Shown: piece after piece, positions 15,056 to 23,016 of the stretch
Layout: every line of letters begins with the position of its first letter
Position numbering within the stretch: the stretch's first letter is position 1
DNA from: Nocardia takedensis NBRC 100417
Lineage (GTDB): Bacteria > Actinomycetota > Actinomycetes > Mycobacteriales > Mycobacteriaceae
Length of the DNA stretch: 34,890 bases
Direction: 5' to 3'
Assembly: GCF_000308695.1 (NCBI RefSeq)
Contig: NZ_BAGG01000252.1
Span: forward strand, 1-34,890
The notes under the pieces: generated by a model
Seen by the model: the letters and a program-made list of their open reading frames with translations, nothing else
The model's database searches: none
What the model was told of the DNA's origin: nothing
Program-made: the position numbers and the translations under genes

Positions 15056-16207
15056 TCACCGGGGCGCGGTGGTTCGGGCGGGTCCCGCCAGGGCGAGATA
15101 GGCGCGGTGCCAGAGCCATTCCAGCGGGCCGCGGGCGAAGCGGCGCGACCAGATCCGTGTTCCGGCGATCAGCGCGGCGACGATGGCGAGATAGAGCGCG
15201 ACCGTCACGGGAACGACCGTGGACCCGTCGAGTTCGTCGGCCAGCCCGAGTCCCCATCCGTAGCAGAGCGCGCCCGCGAGAGCGTTCTGGAAGACGTAGC
15301 AGCTCAATGCCATTCGTCCGATCGGGGCGAGTGATCGTCCGAGTCGGCCCGGTTCGCGACCGTCCGCCCAGTAGCCCGCGATCCAGGCCAGGATGCCCGC
15401 CGCGACGAGTGGCGCGAATCCGTAGCGGCCGAGGATCAGTCCTGATGCTCCGCCGAACAGGCCGGCGGCCAGATCCAGCGGGAGTGCGAGGCCGAACCCG
15501 ACGATCATCAGGCGTCGACGCAGTAGCGCGCCCGCGGGTTCGAGGATTCCGGCGCGCAGCAGTGCCGCGCCGCCGAGGAACAGGGCGATCGACATCGGGA
15601 GGATGAGGACCACTTCCGCGCGGAACGCGGGCAGGTGTTCGGTGCGGAAGACGACGAGGTCCAGGAACGAACCGTCGGCGTAGGGGTTGGGGTCCAGGGG
15701 GCGTCCGCCTCGGGGTGGCGCGGTACTCAGCGCCCAGACCAACAGCGCGAGCAGAGCGAGGTGGATGGCCGCCGCCAAGCCGAGGGCGACGAACTGGCGG
15801 CGGAGTCGCATGGTCAACAGATAGGCGACGATCAAGCCGGTCACCGCGTAGCCCATGAGCACGTCGAATTCGGCGAAGAGGAAGTAGTTGAGCAGGCCGT
15901 CGAGGAACAGCAGCGCGGCCCGCCAGGGATACCGACCCGGCCACCCGTGGTCGCGCCGCCGCGCCGACCGCTGCTGGATGGCCAGTCCGATGCCGAACAT
16001 GAGGGTCAGCAGGCCGAGGAATTTGCCCTGTGCCAGTTGCTGGAGCACCGCTTCGACGGCCGACCAGGCCCCGGTCGCCCGGTGGGTTCCTTCCAGATAG
16101 CCCACCAGCCCTTCGGCATTGGTGAAGATCCAGATGTTGGTCGCGAGCGTGCCGAGGATCGCGACGCCGCGCGCCACGTCCAGACCGTGATGTCTGCTGC
16201 TGCTCAT
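15056..16207 (-). CDS. DUF418 (YeiB-like) membrane protein
   Basis: The 383-residue protein has about ten membrane segments. It matches DUF418/YeiB proteins: the opening LDVARGVAILGTLATNIWIF, QGKFLGLLTLMFGIGLAIQQ near residue 65, and the C-terminal DUF418 region GRMALSCYVFQNALAGALCY. The ending FARGPLEWLWHRAYLALAG is also a family hallmark. The family lies within the acyltransferase-3-like membrane fold group and has no firm function. GGGGAG six bases before the ATG supports the start. It is divergent from a TetR gene with 92 bases between them, so that TetR may control it. Confidence 0.9.
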   Translation of the reverse strand: MSSSRHHGLDVARGVAILGTLATNIWIFTNAEGLVGYLEGTHRATGAWSAVEAVLQQLAQGKFLGLLTLMFGIGLAIQQRSARRRDHGWPGRYPWRAALLFLDGLLNYFLFAEFDVLMGYAVTGLIVAYLLTMRLRRQFVALGLAAAIHLALLALLVWALSTAPPRGGRPLDPNPYADGSFLDLVVFRTEHLPAFRAEVVLILPMSIALFLGGAALLRAGILEPAGALLRRRLMIVGFGLALPLDLAAGLFGGASGLILGRYGFAPLVAAGILAWIAGYWADGREPGRLGRSLAPIGRMALSCYVFQNALAGALCYGWGLGLADELDGSTVVPVTVALYLAIVAALIAGTRIWSRRFARGPLEWLWHRAYLALAGPARTTAPR

Positions 16208-16272
16208 GGGCGCTCCCCGCTCTGCTCGTCCCTTGTGTTAGCGCGAGCGTGTTACCAAGACTCGCGTTCAAA

Positions 16273-16290
16273 GTAGCACAGGTGGGCTAC
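16273..16290. promoter_or_regulatory. inverted repeat just upstream of TetR start
   Basis: GTAGC (16273-16277) and GCTAC (16286-16290) are separated by 8 bases, ten bases before the TetR start codon, within the shared promoter region of the divergent DUF418 gene. It is a plausible autoregulatory operator; the arms are short. Confidence 0.4.
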
Positions 16291-16299
16291 CATGACGCG

Positions 16300-16887
16300 G
16301 TGCCCAGGCTCATCGACCAGTCCGCCCGTCGCGCCGAGATCGCCGAGGCGCTGTGGCGGATCGTGCTGCGCGACGGCGCGAGCGGCATCTCGATCCGGGA
16401 GGTGGCCGCCGAGGCCGGAATCGCCACCGGCTCACTGCGTCACGTCTTCGCGACGAAAGAGGATCTGCTCGATTTCTCGATGCGCCTGGTCTACGAACGC
16501 GCGGCCGAGCGCATCGCCGCGCACGCGGGAATCGCCGAGCCGATGGCGCGGGCGGAAGCGATGCTCGCCGAAGTGATCCCGCTCGACGACGAACGCCGTG
16601 TCGAGATGCGCGTGAACCTGGCGCTGATCACCGAATCCGTCGCGCATCCTCGACTCGCGCAGGCCGCCGCGCAAGCGCACGACGGTCTGCGGGCGCTGTG
16701 CCGTCGAACGGTGCTCGATCTCCTCGGCGACGGCCCGCGCGTCGCCGAACGCGACATCGACTACGAGGCAGTGCGATTGCACGCGCTCATCGACGGTCTC
16801 GCGATGCACCTGCTGCTCACCGCGACCGAGTCGCCCGCCGCGGTACGCCGCCTGGTCCGCACCCACCTCGAGGGTCTGATGGGTTAG
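16300..16887 (+). CDS. TetR/AcrR family transcriptional regulator
   Basis: The 195-residue regulator has an N-terminal HTH (residues about 10-60). The segment ISIREVAAEAGIATGSLRHV is followed by FATKEDLLDFSMRLV, and Ser-Leu-Arg-His stands in place of the usual Ser-x-Tyr. The C-terminal domain (PLDDERRVEMRVNLALITES) is of the BetI-like kind. The GTG at 16300 was chosen because the family's usual start PRLIDQSARRAEIAEAL follows; another GTG at 16249 would add 17 residues and cross the inverted repeat. It is divergent from the DUF418 gene, its most likely target along with itself. Confidence 0.88.
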   Translation: MPRLIDQSARRAEIAEALWRIVLRDGASGISIREVAAEAGIATGSLRHVFATKEDLLDFSMRLVYERAAERIAAHAGIAEPMARAEAMLAEVIPLDDERRVEMRVNLALITESVAHPRLAQAAAQAHDGLRALCRRTVLDLLGDGPRVAERDIDYEAVRLHALIDGLAMHLLLTATESPAAVRRLVRTHLEGLMG

Positions 16888-16928
16888 CCGCCGTTCGAAA
16901 TACCGCTGCGGAACAGGATGATTCGCGC

Positions 16929-17912
16929 TCAGGTGTGGAGCGGGGGAGCGCTCGTCGTGGATTCGGCGTAGCGTCGGGCCAGGGTGCGCAGGTGCTCCAC
17001 CAGTTCCGGCGGCTCATCGACGCGGAAGTCCATCATCAGCATGCTCAGGTAGACGGCGATGGTCTCGAGGGCGTCCGCGCCGGTGAGCAGGGTGCAGGTG
17101 TGCTCGTCGACCGGTTCCACGACGCCGACGGCCGGATTGATGCGCTCGATCACCGTCCGGGCGGGTGCGAGGACCGTGACCCGCGCCTGGACCTTCCATC
17201 CCGCGCCTGCGATGTCGCGCATGACGAAGGCGACCGGATCGTCACCGGGCAGTGTGCGCGCGGCGAAACGTCGGTGCGCGGGTCGCGCGGTCGCGATGCC
17301 CGCCACACCGAGGGCCCGCCAGGTGTGGGTGTCGAGCAGGTAGGCGGCCAGATACCAGCGGCGCTGCCAGTTGATCAACTGGTAGGGCTCGACCTCGGTC
17401 TCCTCGGCGTCGGCGACGCGGATTCGTACGGTCGCGCGGTCGCGGATGGCGTTGGCCAGGGTCAGCAGCACCTCGGCGGTCACCGGCGCGTCGGGCTCGC
17501 GCGACCCGGTGGTGGCGGGCCCGATCTCCGTCGCGGCGCGCAGCGCGGTCACCTTGTGCTGCAACCGTTTCGGCAGGATCGATTCGAGTTTGGTCAGTGC
17601 CCGCCGCACCGGGGCGCGGATGTCGGCGAGGCCGGTGGCGCCGTCCTCGGCGAGTCCGACCGCCACCGCGACCGCCACGGCCTCCTCGTCGTCGAGCAGC
17701 AACGGCGGCATGGTCGAGCCGCGTCCCAGGCGATAGCCGCCGGTTGAACCACGGGCGGCGTGCACCGGGTAACCGAGTTCGCGCAGGCGTTGTACGTCGG
17801 CGCGCAGGGTGCGGTCGGTGACGCCGAGTCGCTCGGCGAGTTCGCGTCCGGAATAGGACCGGTCCTGCAACAGCGACAGCAATCGCAACACCCGGGTTGT
17901 GGTCTGCGCCAC
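16929..17912 (-). CDS. HTH/WYL-domain transcriptional regulator (YafY type)
   Basis: The 327-residue protein has an N-terminal winged HTH (residues about 5-60, RELAERLGVTDRTLRADVQR). The WYL domain starts at about 140 and contains INWQRRWYLAAYLLD with the literal WYL tripeptide. A C-terminal WCX-like region follows. Such proteins sense small ligands and activate or repress a neighbour gene. The GTG at 17912 is preferred because GAGG lies six bases upstream. An ATG at 17930 would add six residues but has no ribosome binding site and sits in the palindrome. It is divergent from the TIGR03086 gene across 92 bases that hold a good inverted repeat. Confidence 0.87.
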   Translation of the reverse strand: MAQTTTRVLRLLSLLQDRSYSGRELAERLGVTDRTLRADVQRLRELGYPVHAARGSTGGYRLGRGSTMPPLLLDDEEAVAVAVAVGLAEDGATGLADIRAPVRRALTKLESILPKRLQHKVTALRAATEIGPATTGSREPDAPVTAEVLLTLANAIRDRATVRIRVADAEETEVEPYQLINWQRRWYLAAYLLDTHTWRALGVAGIATARPAHRRFAARTLPGDDPVAFVMRDIAGAGWKVQARVTVLAPARTVIERINPAVGVVEPVDEHTCTLLTGADALETIAVYLSMLMMDFRVDEPPELVEHLRTLARRYAESTTSAPPLHT

Positions 17913-17926
17913 AGTGCACCTCGAAT

Positions 17927-17953
17927 CCATTAGGAAGGAAACCAGCCTAATGG
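17927..17953. promoter_or_regulatory. 8-bp inverted repeat between WYL regulator and TIGR03086 gene
   Basis: CCATTAGG (17927-17934) and CCTAATGG (17946-17953) are perfect inverted arms separated by 11 bases. The centre-to-centre arm distance is 19 bp, close to two helical turns, which fits a dimeric regulator. It lies between divergent genes and overlaps the alternative ATG of the WYL gene. Confidence 0.65.
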
Positions 17954-18004
17954 CCGCATAGGCTCGTGTCATCGAGAAGCCGAGAACACCGGAAAGGCCC
18001 TGAT

Positions 18005-18643
18005 ATGACCACCATTTCCCCGCTGTCCACCGTCTGGCGCACCGTCCTCGCCGACTCCTACCGGGCGCTGTCGCAGACCGTCGCCGTCGTGCGGCCCGAC
18101 CAGTGGACGCTGCCGACGCCCTGCGCCCGGTGGAATGTCACGCAGGTGATCCAGCACGCCGCGGGCGACCAACTCGCCTACGCCGCCGCGCTCGGCCTCG
18201 GCGCGGGACCCGCCTACGACCCGTTCGATCCCTCCGGCAGCATCGAGGGCACTTCCCCCGCCGACCTGGTCCGCGACGCACTCGAACTCACCGCCACCGC
18301 CTGGGCGACCGTCGCGGACACCACCGCGACCGTGCCCACCCCGCTGCCGCACGGCGACCTGCCGACCGCCGTCGCCGCCGTCCTGAGCGCCCTCGACGCC
18401 GCCGTGCACGCGTGGGACATCGCCGTCGCCACCGGCAACCCGTCCCCGCTGACCGAGGACCTGTCGACCCACCTGCTCACCGCCGCCCGCACCGTCGCCG
18501 CGGCCCCCGGCGGCGGCGAAGCCGAGATCGTGGAACCGCTGCGCCGCTGGGGCGCCTACGCCGAGATCCTCGACCCCGAATCCGGCGACGGCCCGACCGA
18601 ACACCTCCTGCGTTACCTCGGCCGCGACCCGCGGGTGGCATGA
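18005..18643 (+). CDS. TIGR03086 family metal-binding protein (DinB-like fold)
   Basis: The 212-residue protein matches the actinobacterial TIGR03086 family, relatives of maleylpyruvate isomerase and DinB-type four-helix proteins. Landmarks are LPTPCARWNVTQVIQHAAGD with His51, and DAAVHAWDIAVATG with His135 and Asp138. These are the positions that bind a divalent metal in the wider superfamily. It is cytoplasmic. Some relatives are mycothiol-dependent enzymes, but activity cannot be assigned here. The ATG at 18005 is followed directly by family-like sequence. The divergent WYL regulator is its probable controller. Confidence 0.88.
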   Translation: MTTISPLSTVWRTVLADSYRALSQTVAVVRPDQWTLPTPCARWNVTQVIQHAAGDQLAYAAALGLGAGPAYDPFDPSGSIEGTSPADLVRDALELTATAWATVADTTATVPTPLPHGDLPTAVAAVLSALDAAVHAWDIAVATGNPSPLTEDLSTHLLTAARTVAAAPGGGEAEIVEPLRRWGAYAEILDPESGDGPTEHLLRYLGRDPRVA

Positions 18644-18682
18644 GTGTTGTCGCCCAACGGATTACGGGGACGTTGGGCGCGG

Positions 18683-18700
18683 ATCACACGGTCATGTGAT
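18683..18700. promoter_or_regulatory. ATCACA-N6-TGTGAT inverted repeat
   Basis: Perfect 6-bp arms lie at 18683-18688 and 18695-18700, between the TIGR03086 gene and the DUF3592-like gene. The arm order is the reverse of a CRP site, so a CRP-type assignment is not made. It could be an operator or a weak hairpin. Confidence 0.35.
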
Positions 18701-18796
18701 ACCCGGGCGCGGCCCCGTGGCGGCCCTGCCGGGGCGGCGATGGAACAATCACGAGCGGCAGTGGGGCCGACAGCGAGGGATTCGGGGGGCGTACTG

Positions 18797-19306
18797 ATGT
18801 CGAGTGGCGTCGCGAGATTCGTGTGGGCGGCGGCGGTCACGGTCGCGGCCGTGCTCTACTTCTGCGGCGTCCTCAACCTGGGGTGGCGTCTCGGGCAACT
18901 CGTGGACAACGAGGCCGTGGCGATGCTGTCCTTCCCGGCGAGCATTCTCCTCGCGTTGATGTCGTGGCCGCTGCTTTTGCGCGCGGCCTGGCGTGCGCGA
19001 CGGGGATATCTCCGACGGACAGCCACGGCGGTGACCGGAACGGTCGTGGCCTCGAGCCACCGGAAGGTCTGGCGAAGCAGTGCGTTCGATCTGCATTCGG
19101 TGCGGATCGAGGTCGCGTTCGCCCACCCGACGACCGGCGCGAACCACCGCCTGTCGAAGGACTTCGCGTTCACGCAGTTCCGTGCGCGCCGGGCAAGAGA
19201 GTTGCACGCTCGATCCGCGCCGGGCGCCTCGGTGCCGATACTGGTACACGGCCCGACCGCGGCCCTCGACATCCCGCAGCGTCCGGCTTGCCTCGACATC
19301 TGGTGA
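18797..19306 (+). CDS. DUF3592-like membrane protein
   Basis: The 169-residue protein has two N-terminal membrane segments (about residues 6-28 and 40-62). A soluble beta domain follows with TGTVVASSHRKVWRSSAFDL, then VRIEVAFAHPTTGANHRLSK, and a closing ASVPILVHGPTAALDIP. This matches the DUF3592 pattern, a domain probably facing outside or lodged near the membrane, of unknown function. The ATG at 18797 was chosen because hydrophobic sequence begins right after it and a G-rich stretch (18785-18790) lies upstream. The longer frame to 18644 has non-coding-like composition. Confidence 0.7.
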   Translation: MSSGVARFVWAAAVTVAAVLYFCGVLNLGWRLGQLVDNEAVAMLSFPASILLALMSWPLLLRAAWRARRGYLRRTATAVTGTVVASSHRKVWRSSAFDLHSVRIEVAFAHPTTGANHRLSKDFAFTQFRARRARELHARSAPGASVPILVHGPTAALDIPQRPACLDIW

Positions 19307-19346
19307 CTGCGGGAATAACGCTGGGGGACACGGTGTTCGAAGGCCC

Positions 19347-19778
19347 ATGCCGAAACCTTTCACCGAAGCCGAGAGCCAGGAATTCCTCGCGGGCAAGCAT
19401 GTCGCGGTATTGGCCGTGGCGGCTTCCGATGGACGTCCGCCGGTGGCCGTCCCGATCTGGTACGACTACGCCCCGGGCGGTGACATCAGGATCAATACCG
19501 GTAGCGGGCATCGCAAGACCCGGCTGATCCGGGAGGCCGGGGCCGTGACGGTCACGGTGCAGCGCGAGGATCTGCCGTACCAGTACGTGACGGTGGAGGG
19601 CACGGTGGTCGACGCGCTCACGCCTTCGCCGCTGGATGCCCGCACCGCGATCGCGACCCGCTATCTCGGCCCGGACGGCGGCCGCGAGTTCACCGAGCAC
19701 AGCGACGGCAGCGCCTCGGTGCTGTTCGTCATCCGGCCCGATCGGTGGGTCGGTCAGGATTTCTCCAGCGATCTGTGA
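19347..19778 (+). CDS. PPOX-class flavin/F420-dependent oxidoreductase family protein
   Basis: The 143-residue protein has the split beta-barrel pattern of pyridoxamine-phosphate-oxidase-like proteins: LAGKHVAVLAVAASDGRPPV, then PIWYDYAPGGDIRINTGSGH with RKTRLIREAG, and YQYVTVEGTVVDAL. These proteins bind FMN or F420 and reduce small substrates. The cofactor cannot be decided by eye, though F420 use is common in this lineage. AAGG lies about three bases before the ATG, a tight spacing. Its 3' end overlaps the convergent TetR gene by 25 bases. Confidence 0.85.
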   Translation: MPKPFTEAESQEFLAGKHVAVLAVAASDGRPPVAVPIWYDYAPGGDIRINTGSGHRKTRLIREAGAVTVTVQREDLPYQYVTVEGTVVDALTPSPLDARTAIATRYLGPDGGREFTEHSDGSASVLFVIRPDRWVGQDFSSDL

Positions 19779-20503
19779 TCTGACGGGGGCGCCTGCATCC
19801 GGGTGATGTGGGCGCCCAATCCGTCGAGGATGCGGTCGATGCCGAAGGCGAGCGCCCCGACGCCGCCCGCGGCGGCCCCGGCTTCCGCGAACGCCGCGCT
19901 GGCCACGGGGTAGCGCTCGGCCGCCACTTCGCGCATCTGCGCCAGTTGCGCCGCGATCCGTTCCTGGAATTCCTGCGCTCCCGTCGCGACGACCTGTTGG
20001 ACCAGGCTGCGCGCGTGCCCCGCCAGCAGGGCGATGGTGTCGAGCCGTTCGGCCGTGCTGAGTCCGGTGTCGGCCAGCGCCAGCAGCGCCAGCTCCATCC
20101 AGGCCATCTCGTTCGGCCCGATCGCTCGCGCGCCGACCGCCAGTTCCAGCCCCCACGGGTGCGCGCCGAACCGTTCGTGCAGCGTCTCGCACCAGCGGCG
20201 CAGCGGGGTGCGCCACGGCTCGTTCGCCTCGGGGTCGGGGGCGAGATCCGGGGGCGCGCCCAGCGCCGAGTCCAGCATCAGCGCGGTGAGTTCGGCTCGG
20301 CCGGGCACGTAGCGGTACAGCGACATCTTGGTGAAGCCGAGTCGTTCGGCCAGCCGCTGCATCGACAAGTTGGCGAGTCCGTCCGCGTCGGCGAGCGCGA
20401 TGGCCTCCGCGACGATGCCGTCGAGTGTCAGCGCCGGTTTGGGGCCGCGTCTGGGTGGCCGCGGCACACCCCACAGCAGGTCGACGGTGGTCGGTGCCGC
20501 CAT
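19754..20503 (-). CDS. TetR family regulator with TetR_C_1-type ligand domain
   Basis: The 249-residue protein has a Pro/Arg-rich lead, then a HTH (about residues 25-70, MQRLAERLGFTKMSLYRYVP). The long C-terminal domain (WRTPLRRWCETLHERFGAHP, then GLELAVGARAIGPNEMAWME) is of the tetracycline-repressor type. The ATG at 20503 is preferred because AAAGGA lies about eight bases upstream; an earlier in-frame start would add 16 residues. It is divergent from a class A flavin monooxygenase gene, the same arrangement seen when TetR proteins control drug- or aromatic-compound-modifying oxygenases. Control of that gene is inferred. Confidence 0.88.
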   Translation of the reverse strand: MAAPTTVDLLWGVPRPPRRGPKPALTLDGIVAEAIALADADGLANLSMQRLAERLGFTKMSLYRYVPGRAELTALMLDSALGAPPDLAPDPEANEPWRTPLRRWCETLHERFGAHPWGLELAVGARAIGPNEMAWMELALLALADTGLSTAERLDTIALLAGHARSLVQQVVATGAQEFQERIAAQLAQMREVAAERYPVASAAFAEAGAAAGGVGALAFGIDRILDGLGAHITRMQAPPSDHRSLEKS

Positions 20504-20564
20504 GGCCGAATCCTTTCCGCGCGCTCTTGACTCCGAAACTGTGTCTACCATACGCTGATTTGTG

Positions 20565-20589
20565 TCCGGCGGAAACAGAATCCACCGGA
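20565..20589. promoter_or_regulatory. imperfect inverted repeat in TetR/monooxygenase promoter region
   Basis: TCCGGCGGA (20565-20573) and TCCACCGGA (20581-20589) are 9-bp arms with one mismatch and a 7-base spacer. They lie 28 bases before the monooxygenase start and 62 bases from the TetR start. It is a candidate operator for the divergent TetR. Confidence 0.45.
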
Positions 20590-20617
20590 CGCAGATAATT
20601 GGCTTCAGGAGGCCCTC

Positions 20618-21790
20618 GTGCGCACCAAGAACGTCCTCATCTCCGGCGCGGGCATCGCCGGCCCCGCGCTGGCCCATTGGCTCGACCGCTACGGCTTCAC
20701 GGTGACGGTCGTCGAACGCGCCCCGGCGTTGCGTCCCGGCGGACAAGCCGTCGATTTCAAAGGCGCGACCCACCGGACCGTGCTCGAACGCATGGGCGTG
20801 TGGGAGCGGGTGTGCGCCCGCCGCACGGGAACCACCGACACCGTCTTCGTGGACGAGAACGGCGCGCGTCTGGCGTTCCTGTCCGGCGATTTCACCGGTG
20901 GCGACGTCGAGATCCCGCGCGGTGACCTGTCCCGGATCCTGTACGAGCTCACCGAAGAGCGCTGCGAGTACGTCTTCGGCGACGCCGTCGCCGCGCTGAC
21001 CGACACCGGGGACGGCGTGCGGGTGGAATTCGAGCGCGGCGCCCCGCGCACCTTCGACCTGGTCTTCGGCGCGGACGGCATCCATTCGCGGGTGCGCCGC
21101 CTCGCCTTCGGCCCCGAACGCGACTTCGTCGAACATCTCGGCCACTACTACTGCGTGGCGGGAGCGAGTCCGTGGGAGGCGGCCTCGCGGGAACGGGTGA
21201 CCGCCTTCGGCTACAACGCGCCGGGACGACTGGCGGTCAGCGGCGGGCCGAAAGCGCAGCAGTTCTATCTCTTCGCCGGATCGGAGCGGGATTTCCCGCG
21301 CGAGGATCTCGCGGCCCAGCGCCGCTTGGTCGCCGACGCCTACGCGGGCCTGGGCTGGGAGATCCCGCGCATGCTGGCGGAGACGGCGACCGCCGACGAC
21401 TTCCATCTGGACTCGCTCGGTCGGGTGCGCATGTCCGGCTACACCAGGGGACGCGTGGCGCTCGTCGGTGACTCCGCCTACGGAAACACCCTGGGCGGGT
21501 TCGGCACCGGCCTCGCCGTCGTCGGGGCGTATGTGCTCGCGGGTGAACTCGCAATGGCCGGTGGGGAGTACGCGGTCGCTTTCGCCGAGTACGACCGGAT
21601 CATGCGCCGCTACGCCAGGATCGCCGGACGGAGCAACGCGGGCCGGTTCCTGGCTCCGAAAACGGCCCGCGGCATCGTATTCCGCAATCGTTTCCTCGGA
21701 TCGCGGCTGTGGAAGCTCATGCTGAAGTACTCCGACGACGCGAGCACGGATATCGCGTTGCGCGACTATCCGGTTCCGGCCCCGCGCTGA
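20618..21790 (+). CDS. FAD-dependent class A monooxygenase
   Basis: The 390-residue protein has the Rossmann GAGIAG at residues 10-15, an Arg/Glu-rich nucleotide-binding continuation (VTVVERAPALRPGGQAVDFK), LVFGADGIHSRVR near residue 150, and ALVGDSAYGNTLGGFGTGLA with Asp285. These are the three FAD/NAD(P)H motifs of para-hydroxybenzoate-hydroxylase-like enzymes, a group that includes TetX-like and antibiotic-modifying enzymes. The GTG at 20618 has AGGAGG (20607-20612) five bases upstream. It is divergent from a TetR and overlaps the convergent TetR downstream by 25 bases. The substrate is unknown. Confidence 0.9.
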   Translation: MRTKNVLISGAGIAGPALAHWLDRYGFTVTVVERAPALRPGGQAVDFKGATHRTVLERMGVWERVCARRTGTTDTVFVDENGARLAFLSGDFTGGDVEIPRGDLSRILYELTEERCEYVFGDAVAALTDTGDGVRVEFERGAPRTFDLVFGADGIHSRVRRLAFGPERDFVEHLGHYYCVAGASPWEAASRERVTAFGYNAPGRLAVSGGPKAQQFYLFAGSERDFPREDLAAQRRLVADAYAGLGWEIPRMLAETATADDFHLDSLGRVRMSGYTRGRVALVGDSAYGNTLGGFGTGLAVVGAYVLAGELAMAGGEYAVAFAEYDRIMRRYARIAGRSNAGRFLAPKTARGIVFRNRFLGSRLWKLMLKYSDDASTDIALRDYPVPAPR

Positions 21791-22416
21791 GGCTCGTCGG
21801 GGGCGCGAGGTGTGCGGCGTTGGCCGCGCAGCGCCGGACCGACCCAGCGGCGGATGAACGCCTTCATCTCCTCCTGATCGCGCGGCGGCGTCGACGGGTA
21901 CTGGAGCAGGGACAGGAACAGGCGCAACAGCACCTCGGCGAAATCGGCCACATCGTCGTCGTCGAATCCGAAACCGGCCCAGTCCACGGGCAGCCGATAC
22001 ATCGACTGCCTGCTCAGACTCAGCGCGTTGGTCGAGGTCGCGCCGCGGGCGAAGATGTCGGCCTCGCCGGTCTGCAACAGCAGTCCCACCGTGGGATCGG
22101 TCGGGACGTTGGTCAGCGCGAAGAACAGTGCCTCGATGATCGCGTCCTCGGGATCGGTGATCCCTTCGATGTGGGCCTCCACCCGATCGAGGAAGTCGTT
22201 GGTGCCCGCCTCGCCGACCGCGGCGAGCAACTCGAGGGCACTCGGGTAGTAGCGGTAGACGGTCTGCCGGGTGACCCCCAATTCGGCGGCGACATCCGAC
22301 AGCGAGGTCTTGGCCGCCGACAGTCGCACGATGCACCGACGCGCGGCGGCGAGGATCCGTTCGCGCGCCTCGTCCTCGCTGCGCGGCGCGTCGCCCTGCC
22401 ACCCACGAGCCCTCAT
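21766..22416 (-). CDS. TetR/AcrR family transcriptional regulator
   Basis: The 216-residue regulator opens with a short acidic-basic lead. Its HTH (about residues 17-62) reads SLSDVAAELGVTRQTVYRYY, followed by PSALELLAAVGEAG. The C-terminal domain contains ALFFALTNVPTDPTVGLLLQ, then SMYRLPVDWAGFGFDDDD, a type common in Nocardia and mycobacteria. AGGAGA lies about six bases before the ATG at 22416. Upstream, 22559-22583 holds a matching inverted repeat. Its target could be itself, the short HTH gene, or the oxidoreductase gene further along. Confidence 0.88.
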   Translation of the reverse strand: MRARGWQGDAPRSEDEARERILAAARRCIVRLSAAKTSLSDVAAELGVTRQTVYRYYPSALELLAAVGEAGTNDFLDRVEAHIEGITDPEDAIIEALFFALTNVPTDPTVGLLLQTGEADIFARGATSTNALSLSRQSMYRLPVDWAGFGFDDDDVADFAEVLLRLFLSLLQYPSTPPRDQEEMKAFIRRWVGPALRGQRRTPRAPDEPQRGAGTG

Positions 22417-22558
22417 GCGCTGGTCTCCTGTTCTCGGACGAGTGTGGCGTCCCGCTGGTGAACCACCGGCAAATCCGTGGCATCGACTGCTTGCGGACCC
22501 ACCTGTGCGGGGACGGTCGGCGAGAGTGTGCTGGATATCGACTCGCCTCCACACCAGA

Positions 22559-22583
22559 CATACATTAGGACGCGATTTGTATG
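22559..22583. promoter_or_regulatory. CATACA-N13-TGTATG inverted repeat
   Basis: Perfect 6-bp arms lie at 22559-22564 and 22578-22583, in the AT-richest part of the divergent region. The right arm contains the ATG of the short HTH reading frame. It is a candidate site for the TetR 143 bases away. Confidence 0.4.
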
Positions 22584-22916
22584 ATCGTCCAGACCCGCGG
22601 CGCCACGTCGGTGCGACTGCGCACGCCGGCCGTGGTGCGGGCCGACGACGCCGCCCGCCACCTCGTCGACCCGCGGATCGGCGCCGCGCTGGCCGGGGAC
22701 CGGACCCGCGGCGGCCCGCTGGCCGACACCATCCGCGCATTCGCCGCCGCCGACATGAACCTGCGCGAAGCGGCCGACGCCCTGCGCATCCACCACAACA
22801 CCGCCAAATACCGCCTCGGCCGCGTCCAGGAACTCACCGGTCGCAACGCCCGCAGCGTCAACGATCTGGTCGAACTCCTGGTCGCCATCGAACTGCACAC
22901 CCCACCCGCCACCTAG
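22581..22916 (+). CDS. stand-alone PucR/CdaR-type HTH domain, probably a truncated regulator
   Basis: The 111-residue product carries, from about residue 50, the C-terminal HTH of PucR/CdaR regulators (HTH_30). The sequence is LADTIRAFAAADMNLREAAD, then ALRIHHNTAKYRLGRVQELT and VNDLVELLVAIEL. Normal family members have 400-600 residues with a sensory or GGDEF-like domain before the HTH; here everything upstream is missing. The ATG falls inside an inverted repeat, and no ribosome binding site is evident. It may be a decayed regulator, or a small DNA-binding protein that still works. It is followed by the HpnE-like oxidoreductase gene after about 100 bases. Confidence 0.6.
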   Translation: MIVQTRGATSVRLRTPAVVRADDAARHLVDPRIGAALAGDRTRGGPLADTIRAFAAADMNLREAADALRIHHNTAKYRLGRVQELTGRNARSVNDLVELLVAIELHTPPAT

Positions 22917-23016
22917 GTGTTCGACACACTCTGTACAAGTGCGCTCCGGTGATGCGAGTATGACAAGCAATTCATCTCATTCATTCTCGTCTCGAACGAT
23001 TGTCCGGGAGGTGCCG

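Noticed and set aside
18683..18700. CRP-type binding site
   Set aside because: The arms are ATCACA then TGTGAT, the reverse of TGTGA-N6-TCACA, so this is not a CRP consensus.
19754..22561. A single 935-codon open frame on the minus strand
   Set aside because: It joins the real TetR gene (start at 20503) to antisense of the monooxygenase gene; only the first 249-residue TetR part has protein-like sequence.
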